Source: Desulfobaccales bacterium (lineage in GTDB: Bacteria > Desulfobacterota > Desulfobaccia > Desulfobaccales > 0-14-0-80-60-11). From it: a DNA stretch of 39,191 bases. Numbering within the stretch: the stretch's first letter is position 1; every line of letters begins with the position of its first letter. The notes beneath the pieces were generated by a model. That model was not told the DNA's origin. It did not search any database and saw nothing but the letters and a program-made list of their open reading frames with translations. The position numbers and the translations under genes are program-made. The stretch is taken from the NCBI GenBank assembly GCA_041648175.1, contig JBAZPO010000026.1, positions 1 to 39,191 on the forward strand, read 5' to 3'. This document shows, in pieces, positions 21,682 through 31,400 of this stretch.

Positions 21682-22181
21682 GCGAACCGGTTAAAACCAC
21701 CTTGTTGAAGGCTATCGAAGCGGCCTTGGGGACCATCCCCGGGCTGCCGACGGTCCGCCGGGAATTTGATCTGCCGTTCGATCTGGACGCGGTTGATGCT
21801 GACGGAATTGAAATTATTGCCAAACCGGCCCTGTTCTTCTGGGAAGATCCGGAAGACCTGGAAGAAGACAACCTGATGGCCCGGAATACCCTGCACCTGT
21901 CGCTGACCACCTTTATTAAGCTACAGGGTGAGATCGGCGACGGACAGACCCCGGCCTTTCAAACCTTTGCGGATGAGGCCGACGCCCTGGCCGGCCAGAT
22001 CCACCGGCTCCTGACCGACCCAGTCAACCTGGCCACCTGGCAGTCCCTGGGCCTTTTGGACCTGGAGCCCCAGGCCCAATCCAAGGCCCTGGCCAGCGAA
22101 CTTTACGGCGAAATGGTCATAACCTATCGCCTTACTTATTGGCATCGCCTGGGCGATTCTACCAGTCTTAATTTGCAGTAA
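21678..22181 (+). CDS. probable tail terminator protein
   Basis: A 167-residue acidic protein in the slot of lambda gpU between connector and tail tube. The N-terminal helix (KTTLLKAIEAALGTIPGL), a beta core with EIIAKPALFFWED and the C-terminal YGEMVITYRLTYWHRLGD resemble gpU-like terminators that cap the tail tube. It overlaps the previous gene (ATGA). Assignment rests on gene order and this pattern. Confidence 0.6.
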   Translation: MSEPVKTTLLKAIEAALGTIPGLPTVRREFDLPFDLDAVDADGIEIIAKPALFFWEDPEDLEEDNLMARNTLHLSLTTFIKLQGEIGDGQTPAFQTFADEADALAGQIHRLLTDPVNLATWQSLGLLDLEPQAQSKALASELYGEMVITYRLTYWHRLGDSTSLNLQ

Positions 22182-22193
22182 GGAGGTTTACCT

Positions 22194-23354
22194 ATGCCCA
22201 CCTATCCCGCTCCCGACGCGCGTAACTTTACCCGCCCCGGCGGCATTGCTCTCTACATCGATAAAGGCGCCGGCTACGTTCACCTGGGCAACATCGATAT
22301 CAGCAAGATGTCGGTAGAGCCCAAGAATACCGAACTGGAGATCGAAACCCAGCTCTCCGGCGAGGCCCGTACCGCCATGATCCTCATCACCAAGCGCCAG
22401 GAGACCTACAAATTCCCCCTGCAAGAAATTGTGCCGGAGCATTTGCAGGCCTTTTTCTGTGGCGGCGCTCTCACCCAGGTCAATCCGGGTACGGCCGCTA
22501 TCGTCGATCAGGCGCTCATCCTGGCCGGCGAACTGCCCGCCTCCCTGGGCCAGTATAATATTTCCAGTGTGACGGTGCGCCAGTTCCTGAATAAGGTCTT
22601 TGTTTATGACGGTGCGGCCTATACTGACCGCTCGGAAGAGGCCGATTCCCTGGCAGGAACCCCGTTCACCACCCTGGAGGATGCCGCCGACCTGCTTTAT
22701 TTAGGCAAGGCGACGCCGTTCCAGGAAGTTTACTTCAACTTTGCGGTGGAAGGAGTCTATGGCGCCGTAGTCGTGAAATATTGGAACGGCAGCGCCTGGA
22801 CCGCGGTCAGTAATTTGGCAGGGGCCGCCGCGGCTTTGGCCGCCGACGGCAAGATGAATTGGGACTTGCCGACCGATTGGGCCATCACTACGGTTAACGG
22901 CTATGCCGGTTATTTCCTGCAAATCAGTGCTACCACTCCCTGGACAACCCCGGCCACCATCAATTGCATCCGTCAGAATGCGGTGCGCAATGCCGATTAT
23001 GTCATCGATCCCGGCCAAGTGGCGGGCGGACTGCTGGCCGGTCGGATCGGCCGTCTGGCGGCGGGCTTCCTGGCCGATGGTGAAGAGGTCAAGGTAAGCT
23101 ACACCCATGCCACCTGGGGCGCCCTGACCTTTCCGGTGGGGACCGCCTCATTTTTGACCGCCGCGGCCCGCCTGGATCATCTGACCAACAAAGGCACCCA
23201 GTTCCGGCGGTACATCCCAAAATGCCACCTGAAGCCGGACGGCGCCATGAGCTTCGACTCCAAAAACCAGTTGCTGATCCCCATGGTCATCGAGGTCCTG
23301 GACGATTACGCCAACAATCCCACCCAGCCTTACGGCTATGTGGAAGTCCTGTAA
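22194..23354 (+). CDS. major tail tube protein with inserted domain
   Basis: A 386-residue protein behind AAGGAGG. The start (NFTRPGGIALYIDKGAGYVH, ELEIETQLSGEARTAMIL) and end (DGAMSFDSKNQLLIPMVIEV) form the tube-protein fold. A central ~110-residue insertion (VVVKYWNGSAW, TDWAITTVNGYAGYFLQI) is a beta-sandwich domain seen on phage tail and surface proteins, probably displayed outside the tube. It precedes the chaperone genes, as in lambda V. Confidence 0.82.
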   Translation: MPTYPAPDARNFTRPGGIALYIDKGAGYVHLGNIDISKMSVEPKNTELEIETQLSGEARTAMILITKRQETYKFPLQEIVPEHLQAFFCGGALTQVNPGTAAIVDQALILAGELPASLGQYNISSVTVRQFLNKVFVYDGAAYTDRSEEADSLAGTPFTTLEDAADLLYLGKATPFQEVYFNFAVEGVYGAVVVKYWNGSAWTAVSNLAGAAAALAADGKMNWDLPTDWAITTVNGYAGYFLQISATTPWTTPATINCIRQNAVRNADYVIDPGQVAGGLLAGRIGRLAAGFLADGEEVKVSYTHATWGALTFPVGTASFLTAAARLDHLTNKGTQFRRYIPKCHLKPDGAMSFDSKNQLLIPMVIEVLDDYANNPTQPYGYVEVL

Positions 23355-23363
23355 AGGCGGCAT

Positions 23364-23777
23364 ATGAGCTCAACCAAGCACGCTCCTCCCATCGATGAAG
23401 TGAAGGTGCTCTTTCCGGAAGAACAGGTAGGGCCGTATACCCTACGGCCCTGGACTCTGATGCAGTTCGGGCAGGCCTGCGCCCTGCTGGTGGAGCTCTT
23501 GAAGGCGTTGGCGCCGGTGGGCCTCACCTTTGAGAATGCTGAGGTCTTTCTGGTCGAACGCTGGCCGGAGCTTCTACCGGTGGCCCTGCCGTATTTTCCG
23601 GCCCTGATCGGCCTGACTTTGCGCATGGAGCCGGATGAGGTGGCGGCGCTGGATGCCGGGACGCAGGCGGCCCTGGGGCTGCGCATCCTCCTGCAGAACA
23701 AGGATCAGTTAAAAAACTTCTTAACCCTGGCCGTGGGGAGTCTCGGGGCCGGGGCGAGCGCCGGCCCCTTGAATTAA
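23364..23777 (+). CDS. tail assembly chaperone, short form (G-like)
   Basis: A 137-residue product of frame one in the slot between tail tube and tape measure. The chaperone coats the tape measure while the tube assembles. It carries EVKVLFPEEQVGPYTLRPW near the N-terminus and an acidic helical end. The slippery sequence A AAA AAC lies in its last 60 bases, allowing some ribosomes to continue in the -1 frame. No consensus ribosome site precedes ATG 23364. Confidence 0.82.
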   Translation: MSSTKHAPPIDEVKVLFPEEQVGPYTLRPWTLMQFGQACALLVELLKALAPVGLTFENAEVFLVERWPELLPVALPYFPALIGLTLRMEPDEVAALDAGTQAALGLRILLQNKDQLKNFLTLAVGSLGAGASAGPLN

Positions 23778-24079
23778 CCATTGCCCTGGCTGACCTGGTG
23801 GCCGCCGGGCACCAGTTGGCCGACTTGAAGGACGGCTATACCATCGCCCAGGTGGAGCTCTTTTCTCAGGCCCTGGCCGTCTGCCGGACGCAAGATAAGT
23901 TGGAACAGGCCGAGGCGGTGGCCTGGGGCATTATTGAGGCGTGGTTCCCCAAGGAGCATCTCTTGAGCCAATTGCGCCAGGCGCTCCTGAACCCCGGGGC
24001 GGAGCGGCCGGAAGCCCCGGCGGAGTTGAAACCCGAAATCATGGCCTCTCTTTATGGCGGCCTGCCCTTAGCGGAGTAA
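23364..24079 (+). CDS. tail assembly chaperone, long form by -1 frameshift (GT-like)
   Basis: Slipping back one base at 23711-23717 joins the first 118 codons to a frame that is open from there to TAA at 24077-24079, giving 238 residues. The second part reads LTIALADLVAAGHQLADLKD, then TIAQVELFSQALAVC, and a proline-rich end. The second frame lacks a good start of its own (GTG 23798 has no ribosome site), which favours the fusion. Lambda and most siphoviruses make G and GT in this way in a fixed ratio. Confidence 0.82.
23711..23768 (+). promoter_or_regulatory. programmed -1 frameshift site with downstream hairpin
   Basis: A AAA AAC at 23711-23717 is a classic X XXY YYZ heptamer in the zero frame (TTA AAA AAC). 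An 8-bp perfect stem GGGGCCGG (23745-23752) / CCGGCCCC (23761-23768) lies 27 bases further on, more distant than most stimulators but stable. Confidence 0.8.
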
Positions 24080-24082
24080 GTG

Positions 24083-26773
24083 ATGGCGATCGATCTCGGC
24101 AGCCTGGTAGCCAAACTGGTCTGCGATGTCACCGACCTAAAAAAGGGCCTCCTGGAAGGCAAGGCGGACCTGGCCGGCTTTCGCCAGTTAGCGGAGGAGG
24201 CGGGCAAAAAGGTTAAAGATGTCTTGGCCTTTGCCGGGATCTCCCTGGGGATCTATGAAGTCCTCTCCAAGCTCAAGGAGTTCGGTCGCGAAGTTCTGGA
24301 GGTTGGCAGCAAGACCGAAGTGCTGCGCGCCTCTGCAAGAACTATCGGCAGCTATTACAGCCTGTCGGCCGCCGCCATCGATGTCTACATCGCCAAACTG
24401 AAAGAAAAGGGCGTTGAAGAGGAAAAGGCGCTCTACGCGGTCAACGCCTTCCTGAAATCCGGTCTCTCCATCGATTTCCTGCCGCAACTGGCCCAGGCTG
24501 CCAAGGATCTGGCCCCCGCCATGGCCATGCCCTTCAATGAGGCCTTCGAGAATATCGTCCAGGGCGTGGTCAAGGGCACCCCCAAGGCCTTGGCGGAGAT
24601 GGTGCCCGGTATCAAGCAGGCCATCCAGGCCATGAGCAGTGAGACCAAGAAGCTCATGGACTCCACGATTTTGTCCGGCCCGGAAAAAGCCCAGGCCATG
24701 CTGGACTTGGTCCTGCAAGCCGCTCAAAAGGCCCAAGGGGTGGGGGACTCTGTCGCCGACAGTTACCTGGCCAAGATGGCCGCGTACAAGCGCAAGATCA
24801 TCGAGGTCAAGGAAGCCCTCTTTGAATTCGTCAAGCCTATAGCAGTAGCTATTACCCAGGAGGAAATTAAGTCCTGGGATGATTTTTACGGGGCCATCGG
24901 CAAGAACAAGACAGCGCTCCGGGAGTTGGGAGAAGTGGTGGCCGTCCAGATCGGCCGCTGGGCTGACTTCCTACGGAAGATTATTGTATTTGCCGCGGCT
25001 CATAAAGATTTACTCCTCATCCTCTTAGAAATTAAAGGAGTTCTTAAGGTCTTGAGTTGGGTCGCCATTGCCGAGGGGGCGGCAACGGCGGCGGTCGCCG
25101 TGGGTGGCCTGACTGGGAAGTTGGCGGTGCTGCGCTTGGCCCTGGCTGGCCCCTGGGGCCTGGTGATCGCGATTACTCTGGTTGGCGCGTATGAAGCCTA
25201 CAAACAAATAGGGAATATCCAGGCCCGAACCCGGCAAGTGGGAAAAGACATAGAGGATGCCAATTTAAAAGACGCGGCATTTAAAAAAATGCAGGCCGGA
25301 GAGCAGCTTTCTGAGCGGGAACTGAAGGCCATTGCCACGCCACAACAAAGGGCCGCGGTGGCCACCGCGCCTAAAATTACCGAAGAAGAAGCCAAAGCGA
25401 AAGCCGACCGCGCTGGAGCTCAAGGAAAAAAAGAAGGCGATCTCGGAGCCGGGGCAGCCAAGAAAGGCAAAACGGAAAAGATCGACAGCCTCTTAGCGCC
25501 CACCCTGGCCATGTATAAGGCTAAGCGGGAGGCCGATCTCCAGGACGCCCAAAATTCCCTCGATCTCCTGAAGAGCACCAACGAGAAGAAAAAAACCGAA
25601 TTGGAGCGGGCCCTGGCCGCCCAGGAGATCGACGGCCGGACCTATTATCTGCGCCTCCAGGAATTGCAACAACAGGAAACCACCGCCACTCTGGCCATGA
25701 TCGCCCAAAAACGCCAGGCTGAACAGAAATCTTATCAGGATTCACTTACGGAACTGGCCGCGGATCCGAAGTTAAGCGATGAGGCCAAGGAAATCGCCCG
25801 GCAGAAACTGGCCGCCGAAAACAAAAAAGCCCTGTCCGTGTTGGATGTTGATGCAGTCAAGGCCCGGCTGGATGGTGAAAAGAAAGTCACCGATGAGTTG
25901 AAACGCCAGCTTGAGGTCAAGAAACAGTATCAGCAAAAAACCGAGGACCTGAACCTGGAAACCTCGCAACTGCTCGGGGCGATTACCGAGCAGGAGGCCA
26001 AGCTGCAGCGGCTCACCCTGGATTGGCAGCGCACCAAAGAGGAGGCCATTAAGGCCGGGGGTTACACGCCGGAATACGCCACGGCCCTGGACGCCAACTA
26101 TCAGGCCAAGCAGCTCGATGTCAAATACGGCGACCAGCTCCGGAACGTCGGCAGCGAGTTTTCCTCCGGGGTGACCAATATCATCAACGATGTCCGAAAA
26201 GGGACTGTGGATATTAGCAACAGCCTGGTGGAGATGTTCAATGGCATTATGATGGCCACCCTGAAACCTGGATTTGACGCCCTGGGGACGGCCCTGACCA
26301 GCGCGGTTAAGTGGCTGCTGAACAGCCTGAGTTCGTCTCTGGGCGGCGGGAGTCTTTTTGGCGGTAGTGGAGGCGGCGGCGGAAACGAATTCAGCGGCTA
26401 CGGGGTTGCTGGCGCCGATGCTCATGGCAACGCCTATTATCACGGCGTCCGCCAAGCCTTTAGGTCTGGCGGCATTGTCACCCGGCCCACGCTCTTTCCC
26501 ATGGCCACCGGGACCGGCTTAATGGGAGAAGCCGGGCCGGAAGGCATCCTGCCCTTAGAGAGAATAGGTGGTGATTTGGGAGTTAAAGCCCTCTTTCCCA
26601 AATCCGGCCCGGCGCAGGTGAACATCATCAACAAGACCGGCACCGAGGCTACCGGCACGGCGCAGCAAAACGATGATGGGAGTATTGATGTCTTCCTGGA
26701 AAAAAAGGTGTTGGGCTTTGCTTCCCGGGGCCCCGTAAACCAACTGATCAAGATGATCGTCAAACAAGGATAA
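24083..26773 (+). CDS. tape measure protein
   Basis: At 896 residues it is the second longest gene after the J-like one and lies right after the chaperones. It has hydrophobic helices around residues 305-370, long lysine/glutamate/glutamine-rich coiled coils (~residues 450-700), a glycine-rich linker and the typical C-terminal FRSGGIVTRPTLFPMATG with LMGEAGPEGILPL. The protein sets tail length and reaches into the cell during DNA entry. At about 1.5 angstrom per residue it predicts a tail near 130 nm. ATG 24083 is preferred to the GTG one codon earlier. Confidence 0.93.
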   Translation: MAIDLGSLVAKLVCDVTDLKKGLLEGKADLAGFRQLAEEAGKKVKDVLAFAGISLGIYEVLSKLKEFGREVLEVGSKTEVLRASARTIGSYYSLSAAAIDVYIAKLKEKGVEEEKALYAVNAFLKSGLSIDFLPQLAQAAKDLAPAMAMPFNEAFENIVQGVVKGTPKALAEMVPGIKQAIQAMSSETKKLMDSTILSGPEKAQAMLDLVLQAAQKAQGVGDSVADSYLAKMAAYKRKIIEVKEALFEFVKPIAVAITQEEIKSWDDFYGAIGKNKTALRELGEVVAVQIGRWADFLRKIIVFAAAHKDLLLILLEIKGVLKVLSWVAIAEGAATAAVAVGGLTGKLAVLRLALAGPWGLVIAITLVGAYEAYKQIGNIQARTRQVGKDIEDANLKDAAFKKMQAGEQLSERELKAIATPQQRAAVATAPKITEEEAKAKADRAGAQGKKEGDLGAGAAKKGKTEKIDSLLAPTLAMYKAKREADLQDAQNSLDLLKSTNEKKKTELERALAAQEIDGRTYYLRLQELQQQETTATLAMIAQKRQAEQKSYQDSLTELAADPKLSDEAKEIARQKLAAENKKALSVLDVDAVKARLDGEKKVTDELKRQLEVKKQYQQKTEDLNLETSQLLGAITEQEAKLQRLTLDWQRTKEEAIKAGGYTPEYATALDANYQAKQLDVKYGDQLRNVGSEFSSGVTNIINDVRKGTVDISNSLVEMFNGIMMATLKPGFDALGTALTSAVKWLLNSLSSSLGGGSLFGGSGGGGGNEFSGYGVAGADAHGNAYYHGVRQAFRSGGIVTRPTLFPMATGTGLMGEAGPEGILPLERIGGDLGVKALFPKSGPAQVNIINKTGTEATGTAQQNDDGSIDVFLEKKVLGFASRGPVNQLIKMIVKQG

Positions 26774-26777
26774 CTCG

Positions 26778-27131
26778 ATGCCAGCCTGGCCGTCAACACT
26801 CCCCCAGTATCCCAACAATGGGGAATATGAAGAGACCCCGCCGCACATCCTGATCCAGGATGAAGTTTCGGAGGGTCCGGCCAATGCCCGGCGCAAGCTC
26901 GGGGCGCGCAAGCTGTCCCTGCCCTATCGGTTCACGGCCGCACAGACCGACATTTTCGATGCCTGGCTGGATAGCGATGTAGCCGGAGGGTCATTGCCAT
27001 ATGATTGGACCTGGCCGCCGCCGCCCCGCACCACCTTGAGCGTTTCCGCCCGGATCACGGCGATTCCGAAGTATAAGCATGTCGGCGGCGGGGCGCACGA
27101 TGTGACCCTGGAGGTGATCATCCTGCCATGA
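26778..27131 (+). CDS. minor tail protein (gpM-like slot)
   Basis: A 117-residue protein directly after the tape measure. It opens with PAWPSTLPQYPNNGEYEET and has KLSLPYRFTAAQTDIFDAWL, a pattern of minor tail proteins of the lambda M/phage minor tail family that begin tail-tip assembly. It overlaps the next start by four bases. Confidence 0.72.
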   Translation: MPAWPSTLPQYPNNGEYEETPPHILIQDEVSEGPANARRKLGARKLSLPYRFTAAQTDIFDAWLDSDVAGGSLPYDWTWPPPPRTTLSVSARITAIPKYKHVGGGAHDVTLEVIILP

Positions 27132-27601
27132 CCGATTACACCGAGGCCTTCCGGCAGGTCGTCAATGCCCAGCAGACCGGGGAACTGATTCATATGCTGG
27201 TGAGCGTCGACCACCCCGATCTCCCGGCGACGCTGCGCCTGAATAATTCGGTGCGGAACGTCGAGAGCCGGTCCATGGTCTTTCTGGCCAGCTTCGTGGA
27301 GGTAACCATCATCGACCAGGACCCCGCCCGATCCCCTCAGGCGCAGCTTGCGTTCAGCAATATCCGGCGGGAGATGGTGGTGGGCCTCCAGAGCACCCCG
27401 GTACCGTGCCTGGTGACCATAGAGGTCGTCAGAGGCAGCGCTCCGGATATCATGGAAAGGGTCATCAGTAACCTGGAGATGCGCAACGTGGAGGGCGATG
27501 AGATGGTCTTGCAGGGGGATTTGACCCCCAAGCGGCTGCGGCCCCGGAAGGCCGTGGATTATAGTTTCACCCCGACTACGGCGCCGGGGTTGTATTCGTA
27601 G
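27128..27601 (+). CDS. DUF1833-family tail protein (gpL-like slot)
   Basis: A 157-residue beta-rich protein: FRQVVNAQQTGELIHMLVSV and HPDLPATLRLNNSVRNVESR match DUF1833, a family found between minor tail and NlpC-type tail-tip genes. It probably forms part of the tail-tip ring. It is the last gene before a reverse-strand insertion and its stop lies inside that gene's end. Confidence 0.78.
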   Translation: MTDYTEAFRQVVNAQQTGELIHMLVSVDHPDLPATLRLNNSVRNVESRSMVFLASFVEVTIIDQDPARSPQAQLAFSNIRREMVVGLQSTPVPCLVTIEVVRGSAPDIMERVISNLEMRNVEGDEMVLQGDLTPKRLRPRKAVDYSFTPTTAPGLYS

Positions 27602-27992
27602 GGGAGGCGCATTGTTTGACAAGTTCCCAAAACTGTTCTTTTCCGCCGAGCAAGGAAGGTGTCCGATATTCTACCTTAGAATGACCATTATCAAGGGGGG
27701 CGATAGTTAGCTCTCCCCTTAATTGGGAGACTGTTAAGAAAAGCCCGCCTGTAAAGGTTAAAAGAATTTTATAAGTACCATCTATTTCGGTCAACTTCGG
27801 CGGGTCCCAATAACGATTCCAGGAATCAAGAGAAGCAGCCTGGGCTTTATAGACAATACAATTTGCAAGTTTTTTTGGGGGCTGGGTAGAGACCAAACTG
27901 TAGGTTGGCTCAGAGTGGCGAACATCAGATAAATTAGCACATCCTGATATTACCAAAATAATAACCATAACAATGGGAAATAAAGGCTTCAT
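27576..27992 (-). CDS. reverse-strand lipoprotein (moron) in the tail operon
   Basis: On the reverse strand AGGAGG precedes ATG 27992. Residues 1-17 (MKPLFPIVMVIILVISG) and the following cysteine form a lipoprotein signal with ISGC as lipobox. The mature part (120 residues) has no family that I know. It is A/T-rich compared with flanking tail genes and points against them, ending 26 bases inside the DUF1833 gene. Reverse, foreign-looking lipoprotein genes in tail clusters are typical morons expressed in lysogens, for example to block superinfection at the envelope; the exact function is unknown. Confidence 0.8.
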   Translation of the reverse strand: MKPLFPIVMVIILVISGCANLSDVRHSEPTYSLVSTQPPKKLANCIVYKAQAASLDSWNRYWDPPKLTEIDGTYKILLTFTGGLFLTVSQLRGELTIAPLDNGHSKVEYRTPSLLGGKEQFWELVKQCASPTNTTPAP

Positions 27993-28048
27993 GGCAGACC
28001 TCCTGGTCCTTAAATATAGGTAGCCAGCCAAAATATCAAGGCTAAAAA

Positions 28049-28453
28049 ATGAATTTGCTTGACTTCATCCGCAAAGCTACTGAACCAACAGGGGTCCCCT
28101 TCAAGGACTTGGGCCGGGACTGGTCCGGCTGGAATTGCTGGGGGCTGATCGGCGTGGCTTACCGGGAATTAAAGGACCTGGAATTGCCGGACTTTAATCG
28201 CCTCGCCGCTTTGCAATACCGGGAGGCTGAACCGGAGTTCGCCGCGTTCCGGGAGAGTTTCAGGAAGGTCAGCCCTGGCCGGGCAGAACCGGTCGATATT
28301 ATTTTGTTCCGGGGGGAGCCCTGCCATGTAGGGCTGGTGGTTAAAAAGGGGTTGATGCTGCACGTGGAAAAGGGCATAGCCACCTGCGTTGAGCCTTATG
28401 ACGCTGGCGTTTGGCCGCATCGGCTTCTGGGGGTCTACCGTCATGCCGGCTAA
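28049..28453 (+). CDS. NlpC/P60 tail-tip peptidase-like protein (lambda K-like)
   Basis: A 134-residue protein with the NlpC/P60 triad pattern: C30 in WSGWNCWGLIGVAY, then H in PCHVGLVV, then H in LMLHVEKG. Lambda gpK members act at the tail tip, where they may help cross the cell wall during DNA entry. It lies just upstream of the J-like gene, and its last 11 bases overlap that start. The JAMM domain of gpK is absent, so this is the shorter form. Confidence 0.85.
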   Translation: MNLLDFIRKATEPTGVPFKDLGRDWSGWNCWGLIGVAYRELKDLELPDFNRLAALQYREAEPEFAAFRESFRKVSPGRAEPVDIILFRGEPCHVGLVVKKGLMLHVEKGIATCVEPYDAGVWPHRLLGVYRHAG

Positions 28454-31400
28454 TCTGCCCGTGCCCCTCGAATATTCCCCGGCGCCGCTCCCCGTGCTTT
28501 CCAAGGACATCAGGGTGGTAGCCTGCCCGCACCCCTTCAGCGAACGAATCGTGGAGCTCTGGCTGCACCCCGGCATGTCCTTGACGGAAATCCTGGCGAA
28601 GGTGCAGCCCGAGGCCCTGTGGCGCCGCCGGGCCTATGTCTGGGTCGATGATGAGCCGGTGCTCCCGGAGGCCTGGGACACCACCTATCCGGCTTGGGGG
28701 GCGGAGATCGCCGTCAAGATGGCCCCGGAAGGGGGCGGGGTCGGCCGGATTATCGGGACGGTCCTGGTTGCCATTGCGGTAATAGCGGTTTCTGTTCTTA
28801 CATATGGAGCATTGACCGGCCCGGCAATAGGGATGAGCAGCATGTGGGCCGGTGCTCTTAGTGGTCTTGCTGGTATGACCGTCGGCATCGTCGGTAACCT
28901 GGCCATGAACGCCATGTTCCCGGTCACCGCCAACCCGTCCCGCCAGGCGGCCCTCATGGGCGTGACCGGCATGACCTCGGCCTACGGTTCTTCCGTGTCC
29001 AGTTCGCCCACTTATTCTTTGAACGGCGGCAGCAACCAGGCCAACAAGTACGGTCCTTACCCGAAAATCTTCGGTATCCATAAACACTTTCCGCTTTACG
29101 GGGCCGAGACCTACACGGAAGTCCTGGGCGAAGATCAGTACCTGCATCTTTATTTCGTCTGGTGTATCTCACGGACAGGGACTCCCGGCGTCCGTATCCA
29201 GGACCTCAAGATCGGCGAGACGGCCCAGGGACAATATGAGGGGCTGGAAGTAGAACACCGCAACCTGGAATTGGTCCTCCATGGCCAAACCATCGCCATT
29301 GACGTCATCGCCAGGACCTTAACCCGAACCTCCGGCTCCTGGCTCTCAGAAGGTATTAAGGCGGGGTTGACTGTAACCCTAAGCGGATGTACCACGCCAG
29401 CCAACAATACCGGCTACCTGCTAACCAACGTCACCGCCTTGGTCCTCACCTGGTCTACCAGCACGGCCACCACTACGGAGGCCGGGAACGGGGCGCAGAC
29501 GGCCAGTGTTGTTTTTGGCGATGAGGCTTTGACCCTCTATACGAATCGTATCCATGAGGGTGAGACGGTCCAGCAAATCCTCCTGGAGCAGGGCGAGCCG
29601 GTAGTGCGCACCTCCCAGGCGGGACCCCGGGCGCTCTCGGTCGATATCAGCCTCCCCAGCCTGTTTGCCAACGACCCGGTTTCCGGATCCCGGTACAGCA
29701 AGACGGTCACGATCAAAATCGAATACTGCGAAACCGGCAGCGGCGCCTGGCAGACCGCCACTACTCTCATAATCACCGCGGCCAGCAATACGGCGGTGCG
29801 CCGGGGTCACCGCTGGGAGGTCAATGCGGGCGCAGATCCCGATGTCCGCTATGACGTGCGGGTTACCAGGTTAGAACCCGGGGCGGATGACACTTTATCC
29901 AGTTCAATTTCCTATTGGACGGCCCTGCGCAGTATCTGGAACACCAACCCCTTTACACCGGAAGTGCCCTGCGCCATTACTGTCATGCGCATCAAGGCCA
30001 GTAATGAACTGAGCGGCACGGTGGACCGGTTCTCCGGGATCTGTTCCGGCATTGAGCCGGACTGGGACACTGAAACCGAAACCTGGATCACCCGCATTAC
30101 CCAGAACCCGGCGAGCCATCTCCGGGAGATGTGCCAGGGTCCCCAGAACATGGACCCCTATGCGGATGATGAAATTCACCTGCAGCAGTTGCAGTACTTC
30201 CATGAGTATTGTGTCGCCCAGGGCTGGAAATATAACAAGATCATCGATTACGAGGTTGATTGGGATGAGATCTGGGCGGAGATCGCCGCCGCCGGCCGGG
30301 CCGCAATAGATTGGCTCGATTCCATGCGGAGCGTCATTATTGATGAGCCCCAGGAATTCACCATCGGCCCCGCGTTCACGCCCCGGAACAGCAAAAACTA
30401 TTCTTTCCAGATCAGCTACCCGGATGTGGTTCATTGCTGGCGGTGCGCCTTTAAGAATGAATTGAACGATTGGGCTGACGATGAGCGCCTGGTACTCCTG
30501 GACGGCTATGCCCTATTGGATGCCAATGGTGATAAGGTGGATGCCTGGGGCGACCCGGCTCCCGCCCTGCCCCTGGCCACGATTTTTGTTTCCCTGCCGA
30601 TTCTGGGAGTGACCCACCCGGATTTGATCTTTAAACACGCCCGCTTCCACGGCGCCCAACTGCAATTACGTTTTATCACCCACCAGTTCGACGCGCACCT
30701 GGACCAACTGGTGGCCAGACGGGGCAAGCGGTTTAAATTCTCCCAGGACGTGATTCTGGCCGGGTCAAGCTGGGGCCGGGTGAAGGCTTTGGTTATGGAG
30801 GTCATCGGGTATGAGCCGAACAAATACGGCAACGGTCTCAAATTCGGTTCGACCAAATATGGTTGGGACCCATCTCAACCGATTTACAGCGGCAATCTGG
30901 CGGGGGTGATCCTGGATGCGCCCTGTCCCATGGCGGAGGGAACGGAATACGCCATCCGGTTCCGCCTGGGAAACAATGTCAGCGTGCTGTGCAATGTCGT
31001 CACGGCCCCCGGGAATCTGAAAGAACTGACTTTTGTTGACCCTCTGCCGCCCTATGATCCCGGGCCGCCACCGGTGAATTATTGGCCCGCGGTGGGTGAC
31101 CTCTTTATGTTCGGCGAACGCGGCAAAGAGGCCGTCGATTTACTGCTCCACTCCATCCGGCCCAATAATAACCTGGGGGCCAAGATTACCGCAGTGCCCT
31201 ACGATGAGGCGATTTATCTGGCCGACCAGGGCGTGGTGCCAACCCATGTACCCCTGGTAACCATCCCGCAGGAATGGTGGACGCCGCTGATCGCCTGGGT
31301 GCGCTCGGACGGTTCGGTCCTTTGGCGGGACAATGACGGCTCCTGGCGGAGCCGTATCCTGATCTCCCTGCGTACTCCTGGCGCCTTGAATGTCAATATT

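Noticed and set aside
28341..29147. Reverse 268-codon ORF over the J-like gene start
   Set aside because: It is histidine/arginine/glycine-rich antisense translation without family features; the forward J-like protein is clear.
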